Under the pieces are notes generated by a model. The model did not search any database. It was given only the letters and a program-made list of their open reading frames with translations, and had not been told where the DNA came from. A stretch of 64,000 nucleotides of DNA from Achromobacter pestifer. Lineage in GTDB: Bacteria > Pseudomonadota > Gammaproteobacteria > Burkholderiales > Burkholderiaceae_B. The stretch lies in NCBI RefSeq assembly GCF_902859625.1, contig NZ_CADIJX010000001.1, positions 1,488,001 through 1,552,000 of the forward strand. Direction: 5' to 3'. A program made the position numbers and the translations under genes. Of the stretch, positions 32,951 through 41,730 are shown one piece after another (positions within the stretch are counted from its first letter, which is position 1; each line of letters begins with the position of its first letter).

Positions 32951-34101
32951 GATGCGTTCTCCCGCGTGGGCGGGACGGCGTTCGCCGCCCGCATCAGGCG
33001 CTGTGCCTGAAGATTGCCAATGGCGCGGTCGGTGTGGCCGCGCACCACCAGGTCGGTCAGCGCGGCCCCCACCACCGGCACCAGTTCAAATCCATGACCC
33101 GAAAAACCGAAGGCATGGAACACGCCGGGTGCGTTGGGCGACGGGCCGACGATGGGCAACATATCGTCCGTTTTCGCTTCCAGGCCCGCCCACACCCGCA
33201 CGATGCGGATATCGCGCACGGCCGGGAACAGGTCGGTGGCGGCATGCGCCCCCTTGGCCAGCACCTGCATGCGTGCCGTGGACGTTTCGCGGTCCAGATC
33301 GGGAATGCCTTGCAGGCCACCGCCGATCACCAGCGTGCCTTGGTCCGACTGCTTGAACGACAGCGAACGGCCCATGATGGCCACCACGGGTTTGATGAAG
33401 GGGCGCAGGCGTTCGCTGACCATCATCATGGACGACTTGGTCGCCAACGGGATGTCGTCGCCCACCATGGCCGCAATACGGGCGGACCAGGCCCCGGCCG
33501 CATTGATCACATAGGGCGCGGTCCACGCGCCGGCGTCGGTCAGCGCGCGCCAGTCCTGGCCCGCGCGTTCCAGCCCCGTCACGGCGCAATGTTCAATGAT
33601 GGTCACGCCAGCCGCTTCCGCGCTATGGCGGAACGCGCGCAATGCGCGGTGCGGGTCGGCCGCGCCGTCGCGTCGCGCAATCGATGCGCCCAGGCAATGA
33701 TGGCTGAGTTCCGGCAGCAGCCGCCGCAATTCGTCCGGCCCGATCAGCTCTTCATGCGTGTATCCCTTGGCGCGCAGTCCGCTGACGCGGGCCTCCAGCG
33801 CGGCCAGCGCCGCGGGGGTTTCGGCCACGCAAATCTGCCCGTTGGCCTGAAAGCCGCAGTCGTCTCCAACCAGCGTAGCCATGTCGTGCCACATGTCCAT
33901 CGCTTCCAATGACAGGTCCAGTTCGCCCAGGTCGCGGTTAAGCGTGCGCACGCCCGCCGCCGTTGCACCGGAGGCATGGCGTCCGACCCAATGGCGTTCG
34001 ATCACCACGGCGCGCTTGCCTTGGCGGGCCATCTGCAATGCGGCGGAAAGACCGTGCAGGCCGCCGCCGATCACAATCACATCGCAAGTGTGCGCGCTCA
34101 T
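32947..34101 (-). CDS. FAD-dependent DAO-family oxidoreductase (HcnC/opine-oxidase beta-like)
   Basis: A 384-residue D-amino-acid-oxidase-fold flavoprotein. The N-terminal dinucleotide motif is DVIVIGGGLHGLSAALQM. The C-terminal FAD and substrate block is PNAPGVFHAFGFSGHGFELV, shared with glycine oxidase, sarcosine oxidase beta and the catalytic subunits of D-nopaline/octopine dehydrogenases and hydrogen cyanide synthase HcnC. In such complexes it catalyses C-N oxidation and passes electrons to a partner with a BFD iron-sulfur domain, encoded by the overlapping upstream gene. The substrate is probably an amino acid or opine imported by the cotranscribed ABC system. Confidence 0.88.
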   Translation of the reverse strand: MSAHTCDVIVIGGGLHGLSAALQMARQGKRAVVIERHWVGRHASGATAAGVRTLNRDLGELDLSLEAMDMWHDMATLVGDDCGFQANGQICVAETPAALAALEARVSGLRAKGYTHEELIGPDELRRLLPELSHHCLGASIARRDGAADPHRALRAFRHSAEAAGVTIIEHCAVTGLERAGQDWRALTDAGAWTAPYVINAAGAWSARIAAMVGDDIPLATKSSMMMVSERLRPFIKPVVAIMGRSLSFKQSDQGTLVIGGGLQGIPDLDRETSTARMQVLAKGAHAATDLFPAVRDIRIVRVWAGLEAKTDDMLPIVGPSPNAPGVFHAFGFSGHGFELVPVVGAALTDLVVRGHTDRAIGNLQAQRLMRAANAVPPTRENAS

Positions 34102-35498
34102 GCCTGCCCTTCCTCGATGTCCAGCGAGGCCAGCTCACCCAGCGTCAATGGCTTGAGCGGCGGACGGATACGGTAGAAACCCACTTCCGCCACCGGCCGC
34201 TTCTGCTCGGCCGCCAGGATATGCGCAATGGTGTAGCCGCATTGGCGGCCCTGGCATGGGCCCATGCCGGCCCGCGTGTACGACTTGATCTGATTGGGCC
34301 CGGGCTGGCCGATGGCCGCCGCCTTGCGGATGTCGCCGGCCGTCAACTCTTCGCAGCGGCAGACGATGGTGTCGTCGGGCGGCGAAAAGATGCCAGGACG
34401 TGGCGGATACAGGGCATCCAGCATGGGACGCAGGCGCAGCAGCGACGCCAGCTTGCCGCGCAGCGGCGCCGCCTTCGCCGCCGCGGCTTGCGGCGTCAGG
34501 CGGCCAGCGGCCGCGGCCACGCCAATCGCCACAAGCTCGCCGCGCGCGCAAGCGGCTTGCGCGCCGCCGATGCCCGCGCCATCGCCTGCCACGTAGATGC
34601 CTTGCCGGCTGGCCTGGCCCCATTGGTCCAGATCCGGCACCAGGCACGACTGCTGTGCGTTCCAGGAATGGTCACACTCCAGCGCGCGGGTCATGTGGAT
34701 GGAGGGCACCACGCCTTCGTGCGACAGCAACACGCTGGCCGGCGCGCGCACCGACTTGCCGTCCGCGCCGGTGTATTCCAATTCCTGCAAGCGCCCCTGG
34801 CCCAACGCCCGCACCGCCGTGACGCCACGGACGCGCTTGACGCCCGCGGCCTTGATCTCGCGCAGCCACGTCAGCCCCTTGGCGATGTCGGCCCGCCCCG
34901 CCCACGCGGCGCCCGCCCACGGCATGGCCCGGCGCCATCCGCCCGGCGCTGACGTGTCGAGCCAGCCAGCAATCTTGCCGCCTGCGCGCAACAACTGCGC
35001 CATGTACAACAGCGGCAAGGGACCGCTGCCCGCCACCCACACCGGGTCGGACGGCACCTGGCGCGACGTCTTCAACAGAATCTGCGCCGCCCCGACCGTC
35101 AGGACGCCCGGCAAGGTCCAGCCCGGGAACGGCGCGGGCCGCTCCTGGGCGCCCAGCGCCAGCACGATGCGATCCGCGCGTACCGCCTCGGCCTGCCCCG
35201 CCCGCGTCATGTAGACGTGCCAGCCCGGCTCGATCTGCCACACCTGCGTCTGCGGTTGATAGGATGCGCCGCTGTCGCGGAATGCGCGTGCCAGCTCGGC
35301 GCCTGCACGGTATTCCTTGCCCAGCAGCGTGCCCGTCGGCGTGTCCGCCACCGCCTCGACCGCGCGCCAGATCTGTCCGCCAGGCGCGGGTTGCTCGTCC
35401 ACCACCAGCACCGACAGGCCTTGGCCGCGCAGGCCAATGGCCGCGCTCATGCCGGCGGGGCCGGCGCCGATCACCACCACATCGAATTCGCGCTTCAT
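34098..35498 (-). CDS. FAD/NAD(P)-binding oxidoreductase with BFD-type [2Fe-2S] domain (HcnB/OoxA-like)
   Basis: A 466-residue electron-transfer subunit. A pyridine-nucleotide-disulfide-reductase-type FAD domain starts at DVVVIGAGPAGMSAAIGL, and a second nucleotide segment is DPVWVAGSGPLPLLYM. The C-terminal domain holds VCRCEELTAG and GMGPCQGRQCG, the four cysteines of a BFD-like [2Fe-2S] site. The design matches HcnB, opine oxidase subunit A and the D-hydroxyproline dehydrogenase alpha subunit. The ATG at 35498 overlaps the small ferredoxin-type gene by four bases. It likely accepts electrons from the DAO-type subunits and passes them to the respiratory chain. Confidence 0.9.
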   Translation of the reverse strand: MKREFDVVVIGAGPAGMSAAIGLRGQGLSVLVVDEQPAPGGQIWRAVEAVADTPTGTLLGKEYRAGAELARAFRDSGASYQPQTQVWQIEPGWHVYMTRAGQAEAVRADRIVLALGAQERPAPFPGWTLPGVLTVGAAQILLKTSRQVPSDPVWVAGSGPLPLLYMAQLLRAGGKIAGWLDTSAPGGWRRAMPWAGAAWAGRADIAKGLTWLREIKAAGVKRVRGVTAVRALGQGRLQELEYTGADGKSVRAPASVLLSHEGVVPSIHMTRALECDHSWNAQQSCLVPDLDQWGQASRQGIYVAGDGAGIGGAQAACARGELVAIGVAAAAGRLTPQAAAAKAAPLRGKLASLLRLRPMLDALYPPRPGIFSPPDDTIVCRCEELTAGDIRKAAAIGQPGPNQIKSYTRAGMGPCQGRQCGYTIAHILAAEQKRPVAEVGFYRIRPPLKPLTLGELASLDIEEGQA

Positions 35499-35803
35499 GG
35501 CATCACGCTCCGGCGGCCGAACTGACGTTCCACGCACATGCCGTCGCGCACGGTGACCAGACAGGTCTGCGTGGACGCCACGCCATCCACGATGGCCAGG
35601 CAGTCAAAACACACGCCCATCATGCAGTACGGCGCACGCGGGCTTTCGTGCACGGGGGTGGTCCGGGTTGCCGCCGTTTGCTGCCGCAGCAGCACGGCCG
35701 CCACGGTTTCACCGGCTTCGGCGGAGACGGACTTGCCGTCTATCGTAAGAGTCAGCGCGGACGCGCCGGACTCATGCAACTTTCTGAACATTGAAACGCT
35801 CAT
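35495..35803 (-). CDS. Small (2Fe-2S)-binding subunit (HcnA-like)
   Basis: A 102-residue ferredoxin-like protein. The plant-type cluster motif Cys-x4-Cys-x2-Cys is seen in PYCMMGVCFDCLAI, with a fourth cysteine in TQTCLVTVRDG. A beta-grasp start (LTIDGKSVSAEAGETVAAVLL) precedes it. The size and motifs match HcnA and the small gamma subunits of heteromeric amino-acid/opine dehydrogenases. The start is ATG 35803 (MSVSMFRK) or ATG 35791; both overlap the upstream flavoprotein gene. The end overlaps the HcnB-like gene by four bases. It completes the dehydrogenase with the two flavin subunits. Confidence 0.88.
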   Translation of the reverse strand: MSVSMFRKLHESGASALTLTIDGKSVSAEAGETVAAVLLRQQTAATRTTPVHESPRAPYCMMGVCFDCLAIVDGVASTQTCLVTVRDGMCVERQFGRRSVMP

Positions 35804-36899
35804 GGTGAAAGGCATCCAAGGGTTCGAGCGGCGCAGCGCTGGCCAACGCGCGGGCATAGGGCCCCGCATGGAATGAAGCCAGCGTCACGCCCGAATGGCA
35901 CAGCGCGATGTCCGCGCCGGGGTGAAGAGGAGAACTTGCATAAACGGGGCAGCCATCGGGCGTCATGATCCGCAGGCAGGACCACTGCCGCACCAGCCTC
36001 GCGTGCGCCAGATCCGGCAGGATGCGCAGCGCGTTGCGCGTCATGCGCACCGCGGCAGCCGACGTGGTGGTCAGGTCGTACCCGACTTCTTCTTGCGTCA
36101 GGCCAATCATGACGGTGCCTTCAGCGGTCTGGCGGATGCCGCTGGCGGGAATGGGCAGGATCGGCGCCAGGCGTTCGGTGACCATGATCTGGCCGCGCTG
36201 GGGCCGCAACGGCACGTCCAGCCCGACCATCGCCCCCAGGGCGGCCGACCCCAGACCTGCCGCGATCACCACGCGCGCGGCACGCGCCTGGCAACCGGCA
36301 GCCCCGACGACGAAGCCGCCCCCGGGCAATGCATCGATGGCCGTCACGGCATGCCGGTTAAGCAGCGTTCCGCCCCGCTTCAAGAAGGCGGCTTGCAGGG
36401 CGGCAAGCAGCCGCAGCGGGTTGACGTGTCCGTCCCGTTCGCCCAGGCTTGCCCCGGCCACGGCGGCCCCCAGCCGCATCGATGGAAAACGGCGTAGCAG
36501 TTCGCCGCGATCGAGCAACTGCGTACAGGACGGCAGCTCTGGGGCCTGCGCGTGCCAGGCGGCAATGCGCGCCGCCCGAGCGGAGAGTTCCGCATCGCTC
36601 AAGCAGAAATGCAGCCCGCCCCGGCGCTCATAGGCCAAGGTCATGCCGCTGTCGGCCTCAAGCGCTGTCGCGAATTCCGGCCACGCCTGCACCGCTTGAT
36701 GCGACAGGCGCTGGTAAGCGGGATGGCCGTGCCCCTTTCCTTGCAGCCAGACCAGGCCGAAGTTGGCCTTGGCCGCGCGGAAATCGGTATCAGCGCCGTC
36801 CAGCATCAGCACCCGCTGCCCAAGCCCCGCCAATCCGTAGGCAATCGCAGCGCCGACCATGCCCGCGCCCGCCACGATGACGTCATAGTCCTGGCGCAT
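35772..36899 (-). CDS. Second FAD-dependent DAO-family oxidoreductase, first gene of the operon
   Basis: A 375-residue flavoprotein of the D-amino-acid oxidase fold. The FAD-binding start is DVIVAGAGMVGAAIAYGL; an ANFGLVWLQGKG segment matches the flavin-contact region of related amino-acid dehydrogenases; and HSGVTLASFHAGPYARAL is the C-terminal FAD block. It opens the operon at ATG 36899, facing the divergent LysR gene. Having two DAO-type proteins plus HcnA- and HcnB-like subunits is more than the three-subunit HcnABC plan. This subunit may act on a second substrate or stereoisomer, or replace the downstream paralogue in an alternative complex. Confidence 0.87.
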   Translation of the reverse strand: MRQDYDVIVAGAGMVGAAIAYGLAGLGQRVLMLDGADTDFRAAKANFGLVWLQGKGHGHPAYQRLSHQAVQAWPEFATALEADSGMTLAYERRGGLHFCLSDAELSARAARIAAWHAQAPELPSCTQLLDRGELLRRFPSMRLGAAVAGASLGERDGHVNPLRLLAALQAAFLKRGGTLLNRHAVTAIDALPGGGFVVGAAGCQARAARVVIAAGLGSAALGAMVGLDVPLRPQRGQIMVTERLAPILPIPASGIRQTAEGTVMIGLTQEEVGYDLTTTSAAAVRMTRNALRILPDLAHARLVRQWSCLRIMTPDGCPVYASSPLHPGADIALCHSGVTLASFHAGPYARALASAAPLEPLDAFHHERFNVQKVA

Positions 36900-36981
36900 G
36901 ACGAATCCTTCTTGTGCGCGTGAATCCGGCGCTATAACCTTTGCGACGGGAAAGCTGGTTTCCATCAAATCGGGTTATGGC

Positions 36982-37899
36982 ATGAATCAGACGTTGAACC
37001 TGCGGCAGATCGAAGCATTCAAGGCCGTCGTCGAACACGGCACCGCCAGCCAGGCGGCCATTGCGCTGGGGGTCTCGCAGCCTGCCGTGAGCAAGCTGCT
37101 GGCCCATCTGGAGGCCGAAACGGGTTTGGCGCTCTTTGACCGCGTGCGCGGCAAGCTGGCGCTCACCGTGCAAGGCATGCGGCTGTACGAAGAGATCGAC
37201 CGCGTGTTCAGCGGCTTGCGCCAAGTGGAGCAAGCGGTGGATTCGATCCGGCGCGATGAACAGCGCACGTTGAACGTGGGCGTTCTGCCCGCGCTGGCCG
37301 GCCCGTTCATCCGCCGCGTGACCATGCAATTCCTGAAGCGGCATCCCGACGTGCGCGTGTCGATTCAAAGCCGTGGCTCGCTGTTCCTGGCGGATTGGCT
37401 GGCCACCCGCCACATCGACGTCGCGCTGGTGGGCAGCCGCGTCGACAACCCCTACATCGACCGCGAGCCGTTGTTCCAATATCCGCTGGTGTGCGCCATG
37501 CCGCCGAATCACGAACTGACGCGCAAGCGCGTGGTGCGCCCGCGTGACTTGAGCGGCATGCCATTCGTGTCCTTCGGCGCCGACAGTCAAACGCACGAAT
37601 TGGTGCGTCAGGCGTTCAGCCAGGCAGATGCCCATTTGAACGTGGTGCTGGACACCAACACGGCGCCCACGGCCTGCGAATTCGTCGCGGCGGGGCTGGG
37701 GGTTTCCTTGATTCATCCGTTATTCGCCGAAGGGTTGCACAGCCGCATGGTGTTGCGGCGGTTTGATCCAGAGCTGCTGTTCCACTTCCAGTTGTGCCGC
37801 GTGCATACCTCGCGCAACGCGGCGCTGGTCGAGACCTTCGTCGAGGAAGCCCGCGACGTGGCCGCGCAGGTCTCCCGCGAAGTGCTCAAGGGCCAGTGA
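36982..37899 (+). CDS. LysR-family regulator (OccR/NocR-like)
   Basis: A 305-residue LTTR. The start MNQTLNLRQIEAFKAVVEHG and helix-turn-helix GVSQPAVSKLLAHLEAETG resemble the opine-responsive branch (OccR, NocR). The effector domain extends from about 95 to 295 (TLNVGVLPALAGPFI). Start at ATG 36982; the frame extends upstream into the divergent operon promoter. It faces the oxidoreductase/ABC operon, with only 82 bases between starts that contain ATAACC (36934-36939) and GGTTAT (36973-36978) as a wide inverted pair. It is the probable activator of that operon in response to its substrate. Confidence 0.9.
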   Translation: MNQTLNLRQIEAFKAVVEHGTASQAAIALGVSQPAVSKLLAHLEAETGLALFDRVRGKLALTVQGMRLYEEIDRVFSGLRQVEQAVDSIRRDEQRTLNVGVLPALAGPFIRRVTMQFLKRHPDVRVSIQSRGSLFLADWLATRHIDVALVGSRVDNPYIDREPLFQYPLVCAMPPNHELTRKRVVRPRDLSGMPFVSFGADSQTHELVRQAFSQADAHLNVVLDTNTAPTACEFVAAGLGVSLIHPLFAEGLHSRMVLRRFDPELLFHFQLCRVHTSRNAALVETFVEEARDVAAQVSREVLKGQ

Positions 37900-37914
37900 C
37901 GGCTGTGGCCCGCG

Positions 37915-39480
37915 TCAGGGTGCGGTCACCGTCGTCAGTTCGGTGATGGGCGGCTGCAAGTTCAGCGCGCCGCTCAAGGTGTAGCCGTAGTTCACGCGAT
38001 CGCCGCGCGCCCACACCTGCTTCAGGCCAAACAGCGGAATGGCGCAAACGTCGTCATGGATCTTCACCTGCGCGTCCTTCCACAAGGCCAGCTGCTTCTG
38101 CGCATCCGGCTCCACGCGAGCGCGGCGGATCGCATCATCGGCCACCGAGCAATGTGAGAAATTCGACATGGCCGCGGGTGCTCCGATGGCGGCGGCGGAA
38201 TCGTAGAACTCGGTCAGGTAGGTATCGGCGTTGGGGAAACGCGCCGCGCCGTAGAACACCAGCCCGCTCAAGTCCTGGCGGCTCTTGGCCTGGTAGGTCG
38301 CGTGGTCGACCACTTCCATATTGAGTTTGATGCCCGCCTTGGCCAGCTGCGCCTGCACGATTTCCATGATGGGCTGCTGCGCCGAGATATTCGACACCAC
38401 GGCCTTGATCTCCACGCCATTGGGGAAGCCCGCTTCCGCCAGCAGCTTCTTGGCGCGTTCCACGTCGTAGACGTAAGCGCCTGCGCTACAGTCCTGGCCC
38501 AGATAGCCGTTGGGCACCACGGAACACCCCTTGTCGGCCACGTCCTTGCCCGCGTACCGCACGATCTCGTCCACATTGATCGCGGCGGCGACGGCCTGGC
38601 GCACCTTCACGTTGTCCAGCGGCTTGATGTTGCGATTGATGTGCAAGGTCCGGAATTCGGCGGGCTCGAAGATATCGATCTTCATGCCGCGCTTGGCCGA
38701 CCGTTCCACCCAGCGTTGCTCACGCTTGCCTTGCATCACGTCGATCTCGTTCGACGTGAAGGCCAGTTCGCGCGCGCTGTCCGACGGAATCATGCGGTAC
38801 AGGATCCCGCCCAGCTTGGGCTTGCCACCGAAGTAGGCATCGTTGGCCACCAGCTTCACGTACTGCTGGGTGACGTGTTCGCCAAAGGCGAAGGGGCCCG
38901 TGCCGATCGGCCCCGCGCCGAATTTGTCGCCCAGTTTCTCGGCCGCCTTCTTGCTGACGATGTTGCCGCCGTGATAGTTGGATACGCGGCCCAGGAAGGT
39001 TGCGTCGGGATACTTCAGGGTGAAGCGCACGGTGTAGTCGTCCACCGCCTCGACCTTGTCGATGATGGCGAAGGTGGCCGCGAAGCTGGAGCGGTTGGGG
39101 TCGCCCGCGCGCTGAATCGAATAAACCACGTCATCGGCCTTCAACTCGCCATAGCCGCCATGGAACTGGACGCCGTGACGAAGGTGGAAGGTCCACACCT
39201 TGCTGTCAGCGGAAGCTTCCCAGCGCTCGGCCAGATCCGCCTGCAACGCCTTCGGATCCGCGCTGCCGGCCGGAAACCGCACCAGCGCATTGAACATTTG
39301 TGCCGCCACCCCTTTGTCCGCGGTGGACGTCGCGCGGTGAGGGTCCAGCGTGGCGTTGTCGGCAGCGCCCGAACTGACGCGCAGCACGGGGCGCTCCTGC
39401 GCTTGTGCCGGCGTTGCAAGACCGGTGCCACAGGCCGCCAGAAGCGCGGCCGCCAGGACGAGATGTACAGGACGATTCAT
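37915..39480 (-). CDS. Dipeptide/opine-type ABC transporter substrate-binding protein (SBP_bac_5)
   Basis: A 521-residue periplasmic binding protein. Residues 1-28 are a signal peptide (VHLVLAAALLAACGTGLA), possibly with a lipobox-like cysteine at LLAAC. The class 5 motifs follow: TLDPHRATSTADKGVAAQMF and AERWEASADSKVWTFHLRHG, with VRQAVAAAINVDEIV in lobe two. Start at ATG 39480. It lies just beyond the convergent LysR gene and on the same strand as the eight-gene operon, which lacks its own binding protein. It is therefore the likely receptor for the DppBCDF-type transporter, transcribed separately. Confidence 0.92.
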   Translation of the reverse strand: MNRPVHLVLAAALLAACGTGLATPAQAQERPVLRVSSGAADNATLDPHRATSTADKGVAAQMFNALVRFPAGSADPKALQADLAERWEASADSKVWTFHLRHGVQFHGGYGELKADDVVYSIQRAGDPNRSSFAATFAIIDKVEAVDDYTVRFTLKYPDATFLGRVSNYHGGNIVSKKAAEKLGDKFGAGPIGTGPFAFGEHVTQQYVKLVANDAYFGGKPKLGGILYRMIPSDSARELAFTSNEIDVMQGKREQRWVERSAKRGMKIDIFEPAEFRTLHINRNIKPLDNVKVRQAVAAAINVDEIVRYAGKDVADKGCSVVPNGYLGQDCSAGAYVYDVERAKKLLAEAGFPNGVEIKAVVSNISAQQPIMEIVQAQLAKAGIKLNMEVVDHATYQAKSRQDLSGLVFYGAARFPNADTYLTEFYDSAAAIGAPAAMSNFSHCSVADDAIRRARVEPDAQKQLALWKDAQVKIHDDVCAIPLFGLKQVWARGDRVNYGYTLSGALNLQPPITELTTVTAP

Positions 39481-39678
39481 GACTTCCCTTGTGCGCCGCA
39501 CGCTGGCGGCATTCAATATTTGCAGTCGGAGGTACGGCGTGACCACAGACTAGAATCGGGACACCATGGCGTCAAAGTCCTTGAGCTGCTTAGGCTATTC
39601 CTGGGGGTTATACGTTGGCGCTTTTTCCGGCCGCCGCGCGGGGACGCCTGCATCGGCTAATGGTTAGTACTGAGAGAC

Positions 39679-39722
39679 AAAAAAAGCCCTGCCTCCGGGA
39701 AAACACCAAGAGCCCGGGCGGC
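39679..39722 (-). terminator. Rho-independent terminator of the methyltransferase gene
   Basis: On the minus strand, GCCGCCCGGG pairs with CCCGGAGGC around a 13-base loop, followed by AGGGC and seven T residues. It begins three bases beyond the methyltransferase stop. Confidence 0.8.
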
Positions 39723-39725
39723 ACG

Positions 39726-40526
39726 CTATGGCTTGACGGCGTATGTCGCCAAAAACGTCGGCACGTAGCGGTCGATCAGGAAGCGAGGTGTGGGCGCATG
39801 ATCTTCGTGGAACCCGGCAAGCAGAAAGCCCGCTTCCAACTGTCCGCCGATCTGGTCTGCCAGGCTGTGCCCGAACACCACCGCCTCGCCACGCGCCAGC
39901 TTGGCTTGCAGCGCAGTCGGGTCCAAGTCCCGGGTATCGGCATAGGGCAAAGGATGCACCGGCCGGATCACACCTTGCTCCGCATAGGCCGGATCGCGGT
40001 CGCCCACGAATACGATCGGGTTATAGAAGCTGGACAGCAGGCGTCCGCCGCGTCGCAACACGCGATGGCACTCGCGCCACACGGGACGCACGTCTGGCAC
40101 ATACAGGTTCGAGATCGGGTGGAACACAACGTCGAACGTGCCATCGGCAAATACCGATAGATCACGCATGTCGCCCTGGATGGCGTCCAACGCCAGCCCA
40201 TCACGGGTGGCCACGTGGCGGTCCTGGCCGAGCTGCTTTTCCGAAGCGTCCAACACCGTCACGTGCGCACCGGCCGCGGCCAGCACCGGCGCCTGCTGGC
40301 CGCCGGCCGAGGCCAGGCACAGAATGCGCAGTCCCTGGGGCTGGTCTAGCCAGCCGTGCGGCAATGGCCCTGGCGTCAGTTGCACTGCCCACTGGCCAGC
40401 ACGCGCGGCGGCGATGACGTCGGCGTTGACGGGACGCGACCACGCGCAGTCCTGCGCGGCAAGCTTGTCCCACGCGGCCCGGTTATGAGCGAGAAAATCG
40501 AATGAAGAAGAGGAGGAAGCCATCAT
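39726..40526 (-). CDS. Class I SAM-dependent methyltransferase
   Basis: A 266-residue Methyltransf_11-type protein. The SAM-binding glycine-rich strand ILCLASAGGQQAPVLAAAGA is followed by the acidic strand-2 VTVLDAS. Motif III region is AIQGDMRDLSVF, and FDVVFHPISNLYV and CHRVLRRGGRLLSSF complete the fold. A start near MMASSSSS (40526 or 40523) is chosen; AGGACT lies upstream. It stands alone between the ABC binding-protein gene and the divergent hutG. The methyl acceptor cannot be deduced; small-molecule methylation is the common role. Confidence 0.85.
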   Translation of the reverse strand: MMASSSSSFDFLAHNRAAWDKLAAQDCAWSRPVNADVIAAARAGQWAVQLTPGPLPHGWLDQPQGLRILCLASAGGQQAPVLAAAGAHVTVLDASEKQLGQDRHVATRDGLALDAIQGDMRDLSVFADGTFDVVFHPISNLYVPDVRPVWRECHRVLRRGGRLLSSFYNPIVFVGDRDPAYAEQGVIRPVHPLPYADTRDLDPTALQAKLARGEAVVFGHSLADQIGGQLEAGFLLAGFHEDHAPTPRFLIDRYVPTFLATYAVKP

Positions 40527-40911
40527 CAAGAGTCCTGTGAAACCATTGCGTGCGCGGCGCCTTGGCGCCAGCATGCATAAGAATGAAGGCCGGTGCGGTG
40601 GCGCCGGCCGGGCACGACAGCGCCCCGCAGCAGACGCTGGGCACGGCAGTCGGATTCTTATCGGCTTTAGAGGATCACTTCGATGCGCTCCTTGAAGATG
40701 CCGGAATTCTACCGAAAAGCCAATCGAACTTCACGGTCCAGGGTCAATGATGCTTGGCATTTGGTTTGGCATTTGCATCACCCATCCCGATTATCAATAT
40801 CCATTAAACTGATGCAATTGCCGTGAGGGATCCCGCTGCCTAGCATACGGATACGGGTACCCGTCCTTCGCGGCTGGTTCCGCTGCGCCTCTTTGTTCCC
40901 GGAGTTTTCCC
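40527..40911. promoter_or_regulatory. Divergent promoter region with palindrome and direct repeats before hutG
   Basis: 385 bases without a gene. A direct repeat TTGGCATTTG occurs twice at a 12-base period (40754-40763 and 40766-40775), and a perfect palindrome ACGGGTACCCGT lies at 40853-40864, 47 bases before hutG. The AT-rich part around 40780-40815 may hold the hutG promoter. The palindrome or repeats may bind the LysR regulator at 41731. Confidence 0.5.
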
Positions 40912-41715
40912 TTGAGCGATATTTATCATTTCAGTCGTGGCACCGCCCCGCTGCTGATCTCCATTCCCCATTTGGGCAGCCAGATCCCCGATGCGCAACG
41001 CGCGCAAATGACGGCCTTGGGCTTGCAGTCCGGCGACACGGACTGGCACCTGGATACGCTGTATCAATTCGCCCAGGCGCTGGGCGCGTCGGTGATCGGC
41101 GCGCGCTATTCGCGCTATGTCGTGGACCTGAACCGTCCGCCCAACGACGAGAGCCTGTATCCCGGCCAGACCAAGACCGGCCTGTGCCCCGCCCAGACGT
41201 TCCGTGGGGATGCGCTCTACCAAAACGACGCCGTGCTGACGGATGCCGAACGCGCGCACCGCCTGCAAGCCTATTGGCAGCCCTATCACGCCAAGCTGCG
41301 CGAAGAGCTGGACCGCATCAAGGCCGAGCACGGCACCGTGCTGTTGTGGGAAGCCCACTCCATCGCCAGCGTGTTGCCGCGCCTGTTCGAGGGCAAGCTG
41401 CCCGACCTGAACATCGGCACCTCCGATGGCGCGGCTTGCGCCCCCGACATCCTGGCGGCCGTCAAAGAACAACTGGACGGCTGCACGGATTACACCTGGG
41501 CCATCAATGGCCGCTTCAAGGGCGGCTACATCACGCGCCACTACGGCTCGCCCGCTGACAACATCCACGCCATCCAATTGGAAATGTGCCAGTCCACCTA
41601 CATGGACGAAACGCATCCGTATGGCTGGCGCGCGGACCTGGCCGGCAAGGTCATTCCGGTGGTCGAAGGCATGGTGCAGGCGGCCCTGCGGCAGACCACG
41701 GCACGCCAACGCTGA
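40912..41715 (+). CDS. hutG: N-formylglutamate deformylase (amidohydrolase)
   Basis: A 267-residue cytoplasmic enzyme that hydrolyses N-formyl-L-glutamate to glutamate and formate, the last step of the five-step histidine route. The sequence shows GTAPLLISIPHLGSQIP, DTDWHLDTLYQFAQALGA, YSRYVVDLNRPPND and LLWEAHSIASVLP, all typical HutG blocks with candidate zinc and catalytic residues. The end MDETHPYGWRADLA is also conserved. It starts with TTG at 40912 after GGAG. It stands apart from the other hut genes, with its own LysR regulator 15 bases downstream; hutD lies 3.3 kb away. The route may serve formylglutamate from other sources too. Confidence 0.92.
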   Translation: MSDIYHFSRGTAPLLISIPHLGSQIPDAQRAQMTALGLQSGDTDWHLDTLYQFAQALGASVIGARYSRYVVDLNRPPNDESLYPGQTKTGLCPAQTFRGDALYQNDAVLTDAERAHRLQAYWQPYHAKLREELDRIKAEHGTVLLWEAHSIASVLPRLFEGKLPDLNIGTSDGAACAPDILAAVKEQLDGCTDYTWAINGRFKGGYITRHYGSPADNIHAIQLEMCQSTYMDETHPYGWRADLAGKVIPVVEGMVQAALRQTTARQR

Positions 41716-41730
41716 TCGCGCCCTGCCGCC

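Noticed and set aside
34098..36899. Hydrogen cyanide synthase hcnABC
   Set aside because: Domain plan is similar, but there is a fourth (second DAO) subunit and a cotranscribed peptide-type importer, which fit an opine or amino-acid dehydrogenase better.
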